From Sphingomonas sp. Mn802worker (GTDB taxonomy: Bacteria > Pseudomonadota > Alphaproteobacteria > Sphingomonadales > Sphingomonadaceae), in the NCBI RefSeq assembly GCF_000382485.1, contig NZ_AORY01000001.1, positions 62,001-126,000 on the forward strand: a stretch of 64,000 nucleotides of DNA, given 5' to 3'. The notes beneath the pieces are model-generated. The model saw only the letters and a list, made by a program, of their open reading frames with translations. It was not told where the DNA came from and did no database searches. A program made the position numbers and the translations under genes. Shown here one piece after another: positions 30,750 through 38,999 of the stretch. Position 1 is the stretch's first letter. Each line of letters begins with the position of its first letter.

Positions 30750-32258
30750 CTAATTACGGGGCGGCTGCCGCCGATAGCTGAGTGCTTCGGCGACGTGGAT
30801 GCGGCCGATCGTCTCCGCGCCGGCAAGATCGGCGATCGTCCGCGCGACGCGCAGCACGCGGGTATAGCTGCGCGCGCTGAGTCGAAGCTGCGTAGCGGCC
30901 TGCGCGAGCAGCTGCCGACCGGCGTCGTCCGGCGTGGCGAAACGGTCGAGCGTGTCGCCGTCCAGTTCGGCATTGGTGCGCGCGCCTGTTCCCGCCAACC
31001 GCCCGGCCTGAACCTCGCGCGCCGCAGCGACCCGCGCCGCGACCTCGGCCGACCCCTCGCGCGGCGGCGGCAACGACAGGTCGGCGGCGCTCACCGCCTG
31101 CACCTCGACGTGCAGGTCGATGCGGTCGAGCAATGGCCCCGATACCTTCGCCTGATAGTCCGCCGCGCATTTCGGCGCACGCGCGCAGGCGAGGCTCGCG
31201 TCGCCCAGATGGCCGCAGCGGCACGGGTTCATCGCCGCGATCAATTGCACGCGCGCCGGGAAGGTGACGTGCGCGTTGGCGCGCGCGACGCTGACCGTCC
31301 CGGTCTCGAGCGGCTGGCGCAGCGAATCAAGCACCGCGCGCTGGAACTCGGGCAACTCGTCGAGGAACAGCACGCCCATGTGCGCCAGGCTCACCTCGCC
31401 CGGCTTGACGCGCAAGCCCCCGCCGGTCAGCGCCGCCATCGAGGCGGAATGATGCGGCTGGCGGAACGGACGCACGCGGGTCAGCTGCCCGCCCGTCAGC
31501 GTGCCCGCAACCGACTGCACCATGCTGACCTCCAGCGCCTCGGCCGCGTCCAGCGGCGGCAGGATGCCCGGCAGGCACGCCGCCATCAACGACTTGCCCG
31601 CCCCCGGTGGTCCGAGCATCAGCAGATTGTGCGCGCCCGCCGCGGCGATCTCCAGCGCGCGCTTGGCTGTTTCCTGTCCCTTGACCTGTCGCATGTCGGG
31701 GCCAGCGACCGTCTCGATCACCTCGCCGGGGCGCGGCATCGACAGGAGCTGCTCGCCTTTCAGGTGATTGAGCAGGCCGAGCAAGTCGGGCGCGGCCACC
31801 ACCTCCACGCCTGCGCTCCACGCCGCTTCCGGTCCCTGAGCAGCAGGACAGATCAGCCCCTTACCCAGCTCGGCAGCGTGGATCGCGGCGAGCAGCACGC
31901 CCGGCGATGGGGCGAGCCGGCCGTCGAGGCCGAGCTCACCGACGATGACGTAATCGGCCAGTGCCTCCGCATCGACCACCCCCATCGCGGCGAGGAGCCC
32001 GAGCGCGATCGGCAGATCGAAGTGCGAACCCTCCTTTGGCAGGTCGGCGGGCGACAGATTGACCGCGATCCGCTTGGGTGGCAGCGACAGACCCATGCTG
32101 GCGATTGCGCCGCGCACGCGCTCGCGGCTTTCCCCCACTGCCTTGTCGGCGAGCCCGACGAGGTTGAACGCGGGCAATCCGGCGATCAACTGTACCTGCA
32201 CCTCGACCGCACGCGCCTCCAGCCCTAGATACGCCACGGTAGATACGATCGCGACCAT
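30750..32258 (-). CDS. comM: ComM/YifB-family AAA ATPase (Mg-chelatase-like)
   Basis: Hexameric helicase-type ATPase; ComM promotes branch migration during natural transformation in several proteobacteria, and YifB homologues occur widely. The 502-residue protein has the N-terminal Lon-like fold (FNLVGLADKAVGESRERVR), Walker A GPPGAGKSLMA, Walker B GVLFLDELPEF, the sensor region AAMNPCRCGHLGD and a C-terminal helical domain (LRLSARSYTRVLRVARTIADL). Length is normal. It is divergent from rpmH over 159 bp and convergent with the symporter across 11 bp. Whether this organism is transformable cannot be told from the window. Confidence 0.93.
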   Translation of the reverse strand: MVAIVSTVAYLGLEARAVEVQVQLIAGLPAFNLVGLADKAVGESRERVRGAIASMGLSLPPKRIAVNLSPADLPKEGSHFDLPIALGLLAAMGVVDAEALADYVIVGELGLDGRLAPSPGVLLAAIHAAELGKGLICPAAQGPEAAWSAGVEVVAAPDLLGLLNHLKGEQLLSMPRPGEVIETVAGPDMRQVKGQETAKRALEIAAAGAHNLLMLGPPGAGKSLMAACLPGILPPLDAAEALEVSMVQSVAGTLTGGQLTRVRPFRQPHHSASMAALTGGGLRVKPGEVSLAHMGVLFLDELPEFQRAVLDSLRQPLETGTVSVARANAHVTFPARVQLIAAMNPCRCGHLGDASLACARAPKCAADYQAKVSGPLLDRIDLHVEVQAVSAADLSLPPPREGSAEVAARVAAAREVQAGRLAGTGARTNAELDGDTLDRFATPDDAGRQLLAQAATQLRLSARSYTRVLRVARTIADLAGAETIGRIHVAEALSYRRQPPRN

Positions 32259-32328
32259 GTTCTTCCCCCCGGTCGATCGTCATAGCGCCCTCGCCCTCGT
32301 TGCGAAGCCGACAAGACTTACCGTAACG

Positions 32329-32357
32329 TTGACTTCGCAGCCCGCCTTCCTTATGCG
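32329..32357 (+). promoter_or_regulatory. Probable sigma-70-type promoter of the rpmH operon
   Basis: TTGACT (32329-32334) and TATGCG (32352-32357) are separated by 17 bp, about 60 bases before the rpmH start. The -35 element is near consensus; the -10 is weaker. Position ahead of a highly expressed ribosomal gene supports the call. Confidence 0.5.
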
Positions 32358-32417
32358 ACGCAGCGTTGGGGCTGCCTGTGTGGTGGCCCCTTGATATTTG
32401 TATTCGGGACATGAACG

Positions 32418-32552
32418 ATGAAGCGGACCTTTCAGCCGAGCAACCTGGTGCGTGCACGCCGTCACGGCTTTCGCTCGCGGATGGCGACGGTCGGCGGCCG
32501 GGCGGTGATCCGGGCGCGTCGCGCACGCGGCCGCAAGAAGCTGTCGGCGTAA
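32418..32552 (+). CDS. rpmH: 50S ribosomal protein bL34
   Basis: A 44-residue, highly basic ribosomal protein, the size expected for bL34. It begins [19 protein letters not shown] and ends RGRKKLSA, matching the near-invariant family pattern. A GGGA element lies about eight bases before the ATG. It starts the conserved group rpmH-rnpA-yidD-yidC-yihA. A second reading frame, that of rnpA, stays open across the whole gene and has an ATG at 32411. Confidence 0.98.
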   Translation: MKRTFQPSNLVRARRHGFRSRMATVGGRAVIRARRARGRKKLSA

Positions 32553-32572
32553 GCGAGAAAAGCACCCCGCGC

Positions 32573-32947
32573 GTGACGCCGGGGCGCATAACGAAGCGGC
32601 CGGAATATCTTGCCGCGAACGCCGGGCGTCGGGCTCCGACGCCCGGCTTCGTTTTGTTGGTCAAACAGCGGAACGACGGTGACGGGGCAATGCGGATCGG
32701 CATCACCGTGACCAAGAAGGTCGGCAACGCCGTGGTCCGCAACCGGATCAAGCGTCGCTTCCGGGCGCTCGCCCGCGACGTGTTGCCTGAGGCCGGCTGG
32801 GCGGGGGCCGATCACGTGCTGATCGGGCGCGATGACGCACTGACGCGAGACTATGCCGCGTTAAAACACGACCTGGTTCGCGCATTGGCGCGCGCCGCAA
32901 AGGCGCCGGAAGGCGAAACGCGCCCACGGCCGCGCAAGCGGAAATGA
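32573..32947 (+). CDS. rnpA: Ribonuclease P protein component
   Basis: Protein subunit of RNase P, which trims the 5' leader from tRNA precursors. With a GTG start at 32573 it is 124 residues, the usual length. The RNR signature [18 protein letters not shown] and [20 protein letters not shown] are clear, and the tail is basic. The GTG is preferred because homologues begin just before the [15 protein letters not shown] segment, and it lies 20 bp after rpmH. However, the frame is open upstream through rpmH to ATG 32411, which would give 178 residues. The stop overlaps the yidD ATG (ATGA). Confidence 0.92.
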   Translation: MTPGRITKRPEYLAANAGRRAPTPGFVLLVKQRNDGDGAMRIGITVTKKVGNAVVRNRIKRRFRALARDVLPEAGWAGADHVLIGRDDALTRDYAALKHDLVRALARAAKAPEGETRPRPRKRK

Positions 32948-33156
32948 TCGCGCGCGGACTGATCCTCATTGCGCGCGCGTGGCAATTGGGGCCGAGCGTG
33001 GTGTTGCCGCCGACGTGCCGCTACCAGCCGTCGTGTTCGGCCTATGCAATCGAGGCGCTGCGCCGCTATGGGGCGGTGAAAGGCGGATGGCTGTCGATCA
33101 AGCGGATCGGACGATGCCATCCATGGGGCGGACACGGACCCGATCCGGTTCCGTGA
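32944..33156 (+). CDS. yidD: Membrane protein insertion efficiency factor YidD
   Basis: A 70-residue protein that assists YidC-dependent membrane insertion. It has the family pattern [19 protein letters not shown] and a C-terminal [17 protein letters not shown], with three conserved cysteines and an N-terminal amphipathic helix. The ATG overlaps the rnpA stop (ATGA) and yidC follows after 19 bp. Confidence 0.96.
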   Translation: MIARGLILIARAWQLGPSVVLPPTCRYQPSCSAYAIEALRRYGAVKGGWLSIKRIGRCHPWGGHGPDPVP

Positions 33157-33175
33157 AGACGAGTTGGGGCGCCAG

Positions 33176-34879
33176 GTGAACAACGACAACAAGAATTTCA
33201 TCGTGTTCGCGGTGATCGCGGCGCTGATCCTGTTCGGTTGGCCGCTGGCGCAGAGCCGCTTCTTCCCGACCGCCAATCCTCCGGTTACTAAGATCGTCGA
33301 CGGCAAGTCGAAGCCGCTGCCGCAGCCCGGTGCGGATCCGACCGCCGATATGCCCGCCGCGATGCGCGATCGCCGCACCGTGCTGGCCGCCACGCCGCGC
33401 GTACGCATCCAGACGCCGCGACTTCAGGGCTCGATCAACCTGCGCGGCGCACGGATCGATGATCTGGTGCTGATCGATTATAAGGAGACGGTTGCCAAGA
33501 ACTCGGCACCGATCCGACTGCTGTCACCCGCCGGCGCGCCGGAAGCGTATTTCGCGCAATTCGGCTGGCGCGACGGCGGGTTGAAGCCGCCGGCGCCTGA
33601 CGCGGTATGGACCGCGTCGTCGACCGTGCTCGCGCCCGGTCGGCCGGTCACGCTGACCGCGGCGAACGCGACCGACCAGCGCTTCCGCATCGACCTGTCG
33701 ATCGACAACGATTATCTCTTCACCGTTCGTCAAACCGTCGCCAACGCCGGGCAGAGCGCAGTGCCGGTGGCGAGCTACGCGTTGGTCAACCGCGCCGGCG
33801 TGTCGAAGGACCCGGACAGCTGGACGATCCACACCGGCCCGATGGCGGTGTATGACAATGCCGCGCATTACGGCCCGAACTTCAAGGATGTCGACGCCGG
33901 TCCGCAGCGCTTCGACTCGAAGGGCGGCTGGCTCGGCTTCACCGACAAATATTGGCTGACCGCGCTGATCCCCGATCAGGCGCGCAGCTTCGACGGGCAG
34001 TTCCGCGGCGGCGCGAACAAGACCTACCAGGGCGACTTCACCGGCGCTCCGCAACTGCTCCAACCCGGACAGCAGACCAGCCAGACGACGCGCTTCTTCG
34101 CCGGGGCGAAGGAAGTCAAGCTGCTGGATCAGTACACCGACAATGGCACCGCGGCGAAGCTCGACTATGCGCTCGACTGGGGCTGGTTCCGCATCGTCGA
34201 GAAGCCGATCTTCTATTACCTCGACTTCCTGTTCCACTTGGTCAGCAACTTCGGCCTCGCGATCATCCTGCTGACGCTCACGATCCGCCTGCTCGTCTTC
34301 CCGATCGCGCAGAAGCAGTTCAAGAGCATGGCGGCGACGCGCGCGATCCAGCCGAAGATGAAGGCGATCCAGGAACGCCACAAGGACGACAAGCAGCGCC
34401 AGCAGCAGGAGATCATGGCGCTGTACAAGTCGGAAGGCGTTAACCCGCTCGCCGGCTGCCTGCCGACGTTGATCCAGATCCCGATCTTCTACGCACTGTA
34501 CAAGGTGCTGCTGCTGACGATCGAGATGCGGCACCAGCCGTTCGTGCTTTGGATCAAGGATTTGTCCGCGCCCGATCCGCTCACCCCGGTCAACCTGTTC
34601 GGCCTGCTCGCCTTCACGCCGCCGCACGTGATCGCGATCGGCGTGGTGCCGATCCTGCTCGGCATCTCGATGTTCTTCCAGTTCCGGCTCAACCCGGCGC
34701 CGATGGACGATGCGCAGAAGCAGGTCTTCGCAATCATGCCGTGGGTGCTGATGTTCGTGATGGCGCCGTTCGCGGTTGGCCTGCAGGTCTATTGGATCAC
34801 GACCAACTGCATCTCGATCATGCAGCAGAAGTGGCTCTACAGCCGCCATCCGCAGCTGAAGCAGGCAGCCGCCAAGTGA
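33176..34879 (+). CDS. yidC: Membrane protein insertase YidC
   Basis: Inserts and folds inner-membrane proteins, alone or with Sec. The 567-residue protein has the Gram-negative layout: an N-terminal helix (FIVFAVIAALILFGWPL), a large periplasmic domain (about 30-340) and five C-terminal helices, with FLFHLVSNFGLAIILLTL and a charged cytoplasmic hairpin (KMKAIQERHKDDKQRQQQE), then YKSEGVNPLAGCLPTLIQIP. GTG 33176 gives MNNDNKNF, typical of the family; TTG 33164 is an alternative. It overlaps yihA by GTGA. Confidence 0.97.
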   Translation: MNNDNKNFIVFAVIAALILFGWPLAQSRFFPTANPPVTKIVDGKSKPLPQPGADPTADMPAAMRDRRTVLAATPRVRIQTPRLQGSINLRGARIDDLVLIDYKETVAKNSAPIRLLSPAGAPEAYFAQFGWRDGGLKPPAPDAVWTASSTVLAPGRPVTLTAANATDQRFRIDLSIDNDYLFTVRQTVANAGQSAVPVASYALVNRAGVSKDPDSWTIHTGPMAVYDNAAHYGPNFKDVDAGPQRFDSKGGWLGFTDKYWLTALIPDQARSFDGQFRGGANKTYQGDFTGAPQLLQPGQQTSQTTRFFAGAKEVKLLDQYTDNGTAAKLDYALDWGWFRIVEKPIFYYLDFLFHLVSNFGLAIILLTLTIRLLVFPIAQKQFKSMAATRAIQPKMKAIQERHKDDKQRQQQEIMALYKSEGVNPLAGCLPTLIQIPIFYALYKVLLLTIEMRHQPFVLWIKDLSAPDPLTPVNLFGLLAFTPPHVIAIGVVPILLGISMFFQFRLNPAPMDDAQKQVFAIMPWVLMFVMAPFAVGLQVYWITTNCISIMQQKWLYSRHPQLKQAAAK

Positions 34880-35544
34880 GTGATGAGCCGTTCCAGGTCG
34901 GTGGCGACGCCTTCGATGCGGAGCAGATCGAGACCGCGCGCAAGCTGTTCGCCGGGCCGGTCGAGTTCCTGAAATCGGCACCCGCGCTCAACTTTCTCCC
35001 CGATCCGGTCGTGCCCGAGGTCGCATTTGCGGGACGATCAAACGTCGGCAAGTCGTCGCTTCTGAACGCGCTTACTGGTCGTAAGTCGCTCGCCCGCACG
35101 TCGGTCACGCCGGGGCGGACGCAGGAGTTGAACTTCTTCGACGTCGGACACCCGCTCGCCTTCCGGCTGGTCGATATGCCCGGCTACGGCTTCGCCAAGG
35201 CGCCGAAGGACATGGTCAAGAAGTGGCGCTTCCTGATCAACGATTTCCTGCGCGGACGACAGGCGTTGAAGCGTGCCTTGGTGCTGATCGACAGCCGCCA
35301 CGGGATCAAGGACGTTGACCGCGAGATCCTCGAGATGCTTGATCGCGCTGCGGTCAGCTACCGGCTTGTCCTGACCAAAGCCGACAAGGTGAAGGCAACC
35401 GACCTGGCCGACGTGACCGCCGCAACCGCTGTGGAAGCGCGCAAGCACGCCGCGGCGCATCCCGACATCATCCAGACATCGAGCGAGGGCGGCCTCGGCA
35501 TCGCCGAACTGCGCGCCGCGGTGCTGGAGGCGGTCAACAGCTGA
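34876..35544 (+). CDS. yihA: Ribosome biogenesis GTP-binding protein YihA/EngB
   Basis: Small GTPase needed for 50S assembly. The 222-residue protein shows G1 GRSNVGKSSLLNAL, the switch segment VTPGRTQELNFF, G3 VDMPGYGFAKAP and G4 LTKADKVK. The start is a GTG at 34876 that overlaps the yidC TGA (GTGA), which sets a coupled start; no ATG is available nearby. It closes the rpmH-to-yihA group. Confidence 0.95.
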   Translation: MSDEPFQVGGDAFDAEQIETARKLFAGPVEFLKSAPALNFLPDPVVPEVAFAGRSNVGKSSLLNALTGRKSLARTSVTPGRTQELNFFDVGHPLAFRLVDMPGYGFAKAPKDMVKKWRFLINDFLRGRQALKRALVLIDSRHGIKDVDREILEMLDRAAVSYRLVLTKADKVKATDLADVTAATAVEARKHAAAHPDIIQTSSEGGLGIAELRAAVLEAVNS

Positions 35545-35598
35545 AGCGCCAAAGCGGGTGCTTGTCGTCCCCTGCCCGCATCCGTATCGCGTTGGCCC

Positions 35599-36261
35599 AT
35601 GAAGCTTATTATCGGCAACAAGGCCTATTCGTCGTGGTCGCTGCGCGGCTGGCTCGCGTGCAAGCAATCGGGGCTGCCGTTCGAGGAAGTCGTCGTTCCG
35701 CTGTACGACGAGGAATGGGACAAGCGGCGCGAAGGTGACGAGTTCGCGCCATCGTCGGGCAAGGTGCCGATCCTGTGGGACGGCGACGCGGTCGTGTGGG
35801 ACAGCCTCGCCATCGTCGAATATCTGGCTGACAAGGTCGGTCGCGCGCGCTTCTGGCCCGAGGATGAGGCCGCGCGCGCGATGGCGCGGTCGATGGCGGC
35901 GGAGATGCATTCGAGCTTCGCGGCACTCCGCCGCAAGCACAGCATGAACATCCGACAGATCTTTCCGGCCAAGCGGCCCGACGACGATGTGCTCGCCGAT
36001 CTGTCACGGATCATGGAATTATGGGCACAGGCACGCGCGCGCTTCGGTAGCGGCGGCGACTTCCTGTTCGGTGAGTTCGGCGCGGCGGACATCATGTTCG
36101 CGCCCGTCTGCACGCGGATCGTCACCTACTCGCTCCCCGCCCCGCGCTTCGCCGCGGCCTATATCTCCGCCGTTCTGTCGCACCCGTTCATGCAGGACTG
36201 GATCGCGGGTGCGCAGGCCGAGGACTGGGTGCTGGGGCAGTTCGAGCAGCCCGCCGCGTGA
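35599..36261 (+). CDS. Glutathione S-transferase family protein
   Basis: A 220-residue protein of the soluble GST fold. The N-terminal thioredoxin-like domain has IIGNKAYSSWSLRGWLACKQ, with serines near the glutathione thiol site, GKVPILWDGDAVVWDSLAIVEYL, the glutathione-binding cis-proline and Asp-Ser elements, and a helical C-domain from about residue 90. Substrate is unknown. It starts 54 bp after yihA and overlaps dapE by GTGA, so it is probably co-transcribed with dapE, though no metabolic link is evident. Confidence 0.88.
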   Translation: MKLIIGNKAYSSWSLRGWLACKQSGLPFEEVVVPLYDEEWDKRREGDEFAPSSGKVPILWDGDAVVWDSLAIVEYLADKVGRARFWPEDEAARAMARSMAAEMHSSFAALRRKHSMNIRQIFPAKRPDDDVLADLSRIMELWAQARARFGSGGDFLFGEFGAADIMFAPVCTRIVTYSLPAPRFAAAYISAVLSHPFMQDWIAGAQAEDWVLGQFEQPAA

Positions 36262-37388
36262 GACACGTCGACGTCGTCGAACTGGCACGCGCCCTGCTCG
36301 ACGCGGAGAGCGTGACGCCGGCGTGCGGGGCCGTGTTCGACGTGCTCGAGGCAGCACTTGTGCCGCTCGGTTTCGCGGTCGACCGCTTCGTCGTCGGCGA
36401 CGCGCCCGATGGTCCGGTCGAGAATATGCTCGCCACCCGCGGCACCGGCGCGCCGCACTTGGCGTTCGCCGGTCACGTCGATGTTGTACCGGCAGGCGAC
36501 GGCTGGACCAGCCCCGCCTTCACCAGCGAGGTTCGCGACGGCCTGCTGTACGGCCGCGGTGCGGTCGACATGAAGGGCGCGATCGCCGCCTTCGTCGCCG
36601 CGCTGTCCGCGCAGCCGCACGGTGGACAGGTCACGCTCATCATCACCGGCGACGAGGAAGGCCCGGCGACGTTCGGCACTGTTTCGCTGATCGAGCGGAT
36701 GCGCGCGCGCGGGATCGCGCCTGACCTGTGTGTCGTCGGCGAACCGACCTCGGTCAGTCGGCTGGGTGACACGATCAAGATCGGGAGGCGTGGATCGGTC
36801 AACATCTGGATCGAGGTGCCGGGCCGGCAAGGCCACGTCGCCTACCCCCACCTCGCCGACAATCCGATCCCGAAGCTGATCGCCGCGCTGGCCGAACTCG
36901 ACGCGCTCGTGCTCGACCACGGCAATGCGTGGTTCCAGCCGTCGAACCTCGAAGTGACCGACATCACTGTCGGCAACGCCGCGACCAACGTGATCCCGGC
37001 CGCGGCGAAGGCGCGGATCAGCATCCGCTTCAACGATCTCCATCGCGGCGAGGAACTCGTGCGCCGGGTCGAGCAGATCGTCCACGAACATGCCCCCGAT
37101 GCGTCGATTACCGCACGAGTCTCGGGCGAGGCGTTCCTGACCCAACCGGGTGCGCTTTCCGCGATGCTGTCGGCCGCGATCCTCGATGAAACCGGCCTCA
37201 CGCCTGAGCTGTCGACCACCGGCGGCACCTCCGACGCGCGCTTCCTTCGCGCGCTCTGCCCGGTGGTCGAGTTCGGGTTGCTCAACGCGACGATGCACCA
37301 GCGCGACGAAGCGGTCGCACTCGGCGACCTCCACACGCTTACCCGCGTCTACGCCAACCTTCTGCGCCGTGTGCCGCTCAGCCAGTAA
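36258..37388 (+). CDS. dapE: Succinyl-diaminopimelate desuccinylase
   Basis: Zinc enzyme of the succinylase branch of lysine and diaminopimelate synthesis. The 376-residue M20-family protein has LAFAGHVDVVPAGDGW, the bridging aspartate in GRGAVDMKGAIAAF, the catalytic pair in ITGDEEGPA, a lid domain (about 175-290) and the terminal LLNATMHQRDE histidine. STTGGTSDARF is typical of DapE rather than ArgE. The start is GTG 36258 within the preceding stop codon. Confidence 0.95.
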   Translation: MRHVDVVELARALLDAESVTPACGAVFDVLEAALVPLGFAVDRFVVGDAPDGPVENMLATRGTGAPHLAFAGHVDVVPAGDGWTSPAFTSEVRDGLLYGRGAVDMKGAIAAFVAALSAQPHGGQVTLIITGDEEGPATFGTVSLIERMRARGIAPDLCVVGEPTSVSRLGDTIKIGRRGSVNIWIEVPGRQGHVAYPHLADNPIPKLIAALAELDALVLDHGNAWFQPSNLEVTDITVGNAATNVIPAAAKARISIRFNDLHRGEELVRRVEQIVHEHAPDASITARVSGEAFLTQPGALSAMLSAAILDETGLTPELSTTGGTSDARFLRALCPVVEFGLLNATMHQRDEAVALGDLHTLTRVYANLLRRVPLSQ

Positions 37389-37444
37389 GGCGCAACCCGA
37401 CTCGCCATCGCTTGTTGACGTTCCACAGCAAGGGAGCCGCGACG

Positions 37445-37951
37445 ATGCCTGGTTCGGACGAGAGCATATTGATCAAGGTACTGCGCGGTGTCGTTGCCGG
37501 TGCGATTGCGGGTGCGCTCGCGTCGTTCGCGATGGATCGGTTCCAGGCAGTGGTCGGAGCGCTCAGCGGCTCTGACGACGCAAGCGAGGAGTCGGAACCC
37601 GCCACCGAGCAGGCGGCTGACGCGATTGCGAAGCAAACGGGGCATGAGATCGCCGCGACCGACAAGCCGCTCGCCGGACAGGCGATCCATTACGCGCTCG
37701 GCCTTGGCCTCGGTGTTGCGTACGGCGTCGCGGTCGAGTTCCGCCCGTTGCTGGCCGTAGGCTACGGCAGCGGCTTCGGCGTGGTCACCGCAACGCTGCT
37801 CGACGAAGCGGCAGTGCCCGCGGTGGGGCTTGGCAGCGCGCCATGGCGTACCGATCTATCGACCAACCTCTATTCCTATGCCTCGCACTTGGTGTTCGGC
37901 GTGACGAGCGAGTTGGTGCGGCGACAGGTCGCCAGCACGCTGCATAGGTGA
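37445..37951 (+). CDS. DUF1440/YagU-like membrane protein
   Basis: A 168-residue protein with several hydrophobic segments: [19 protein letters not shown] (about 9-27), [19 protein letters not shown] (about 80-98), [20 protein letters not shown], and a C-terminal [17 protein letters not shown]. The glycine-rich pattern resembles the DUF1440 family of inner-membrane proteins of unknown function. An acidic stretch ([14 protein letters not shown]) sits between the first and second hydrophobic segments. ATG 37445 has AAGGGAG eight bases upstream. msrB follows after 28 bp and may be co-transcribed. Confidence 0.65.
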   Translation: MPGSDESILIKVLRGVVAGAIAGALASFAMDRFQAVVGALSGSDDASEESEPATEQAADAIAKQTGHEIAATDKPLAGQAIHYALGLGLGVAYGVAVEFRPLLAVGYGSGFGVVTATLLDEAAVPAVGLGSAPWRTDLSTNLYSYASHLVFGVTSELVRRQVASTLHR

Positions 37952-37979
37952 GCCGGGGCGGAGGCCACAAGGAGCGACC

Positions 37980-38426
37980 ATGACCGATTATGCCAAGACC
38001 GAGGAAGCCATTTCGCGGCTGACACCCGAGCAATTCTACGTGACGCAGCAGAGCGGCACCGAGCGACCGGGCACGGGCGAGTACCTCTACAACAAGAAAG
38101 CCGGCATCTACGTCGACGTGGTGTCGGGCGAGCCGCTGTTCGCCTCGGCCGACAAGTACGAGTCGCACTGCGGTTGGCCAAGCTTCACCAAGCCGATCGA
38201 GTCCGCGCGCGTCAACGAACTGTCCGACCGCACCCACGGCATGGTTCGAACCGAAGTTCGCTCGGCAAGCGGTGACAGTCACCTGGGGCATGTGTTCGAC
38301 GATGGCCCGCGCGATCGGGGCGGTTTGCGCTACTGCATCAACTCCGCGGCGCTTCGCTTCGTGCCCAGGGAGCAGATGGAGACAGAAGGCTACGGCGACT
38401 ATCTAGATCAGGTCGAGGACGCCTGA
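37980..38426 (+). CDS. msrB: Peptide-methionine (R)-S-oxide reductase
   Basis: Reduces the R form of methionine sulfoxide in proteins. The 148-residue protein has ESHCGWPSF (candidate recycling cysteine), GHVFDDGP and [11 protein letters not shown] with the catalytic cysteine. The two CxxC pairs that bind structural zinc in many MsrB enzymes are absent: the equivalent positions read [11 protein letters not shown] and [10 protein letters not shown]. It is therefore a zinc-less type. No targeting signal is present, so it should act in the cytoplasm. Confidence 0.96.
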   Translation: MTDYAKTEEAISRLTPEQFYVTQQSGTERPGTGEYLYNKKAGIYVDVVSGEPLFASADKYESHCGWPSFTKPIESARVNELSDRTHGMVRTEVRSASGDSHLGHVFDDGPRDRGGLRYCINSAALRFVPREQMETEGYGDYLDQVEDA

Positions 38427-38429
38427 GCC

Positions 38430-38999
38430 TCAGCGTTTCCGTCGCAGGATGACGTAGAGCGCACCCGCGCCGCCGTGGCGTGGGTGCGCACCACGAACGG
38501 CCGCGATCGCGTCGGCGTGACGCGATAGTTGGAGCCAGTCGCCGATCGCCGCGCGGATCGCGCCGCGCGCGTGCGGTCGCTCGCTTTCCTTGCGCGGCGG
38601 TCGTCCGGTCACGAGCAGGACCGTCCGCTCACCGTGCCGGATCGCATGATCGAGCTGATGGTCGAGCATCGCGTGCGCCGACGCGAGCGTGTGACCGTGC
38701 AGGTCGATGGTACGATCGGGCGACACCATCCCGCCGGCAAGCTTGCGATCCCAGCTGCGATCGAGTGTATTTGCGGGTGCACGTGCCGCCGGCACACGGA
38801 TGCGCGAGGCCGGTTGCGCTGTCATCGGAAGCGCCGCTTTTGGCGGGTGCTTCAGCACCGCCGCCGGCGGTTCCGACACGGCCGCTAGCGTCAACGGCTT
38901 CTCCGCACGAAGCGGTCGCACCGTCGCGCGCACCTGCGCCCACGCGCTCGTCTCCTCAGGGGCGAGGCGTCGCCTCAACGGCCGCTCCCCGATCACCAC
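38430..38999 (-). CDS. Smr-domain protein
   Basis: A 189-residue protein with an unstructured, alanine/proline-rich N-terminal half and a C-terminal Smr domain (about 92-188). Smr hallmarks are TIDLHGHTLASAHAML, VTGRPPRKES and HPRHGGAGALYVILRRKR. Stand-alone Smr proteins act as nucleases or RNA-binding factors; SmrB in E. coli cuts mRNA at collided ribosomes, but this protein's role is not known. ATG 38999 overlaps the end of mltA by 44 bp and matches the conserved RRRLAPEE start region; GTG 38996 is equally possible. Three bp separate it from msrB, convergent. Confidence 0.88.
   Translation of the reverse strand: MVIGERPLRRRLAPEETSAWAQVRATVRPLRAEKPLTLAAVSEPPAAVLKHPPKAALPMTAQPASRIRVPAARAPANTLDRSWDRKLAGGMVSPDRTIDLHGHTLASAHAMLDHQLDHAIRHGERTVLLVTGRPPRKESERPHARGAIRAAIGDWLQLSRHADAIAAVRGAHPRHGGAGALYVILRRKR

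Noticed and set aside
30135..32228. 697-codon plus-strand frame across the symporter and comM
   Set aside because: Runs across two convergent real genes in other frames; composition is that of a shadow frame.
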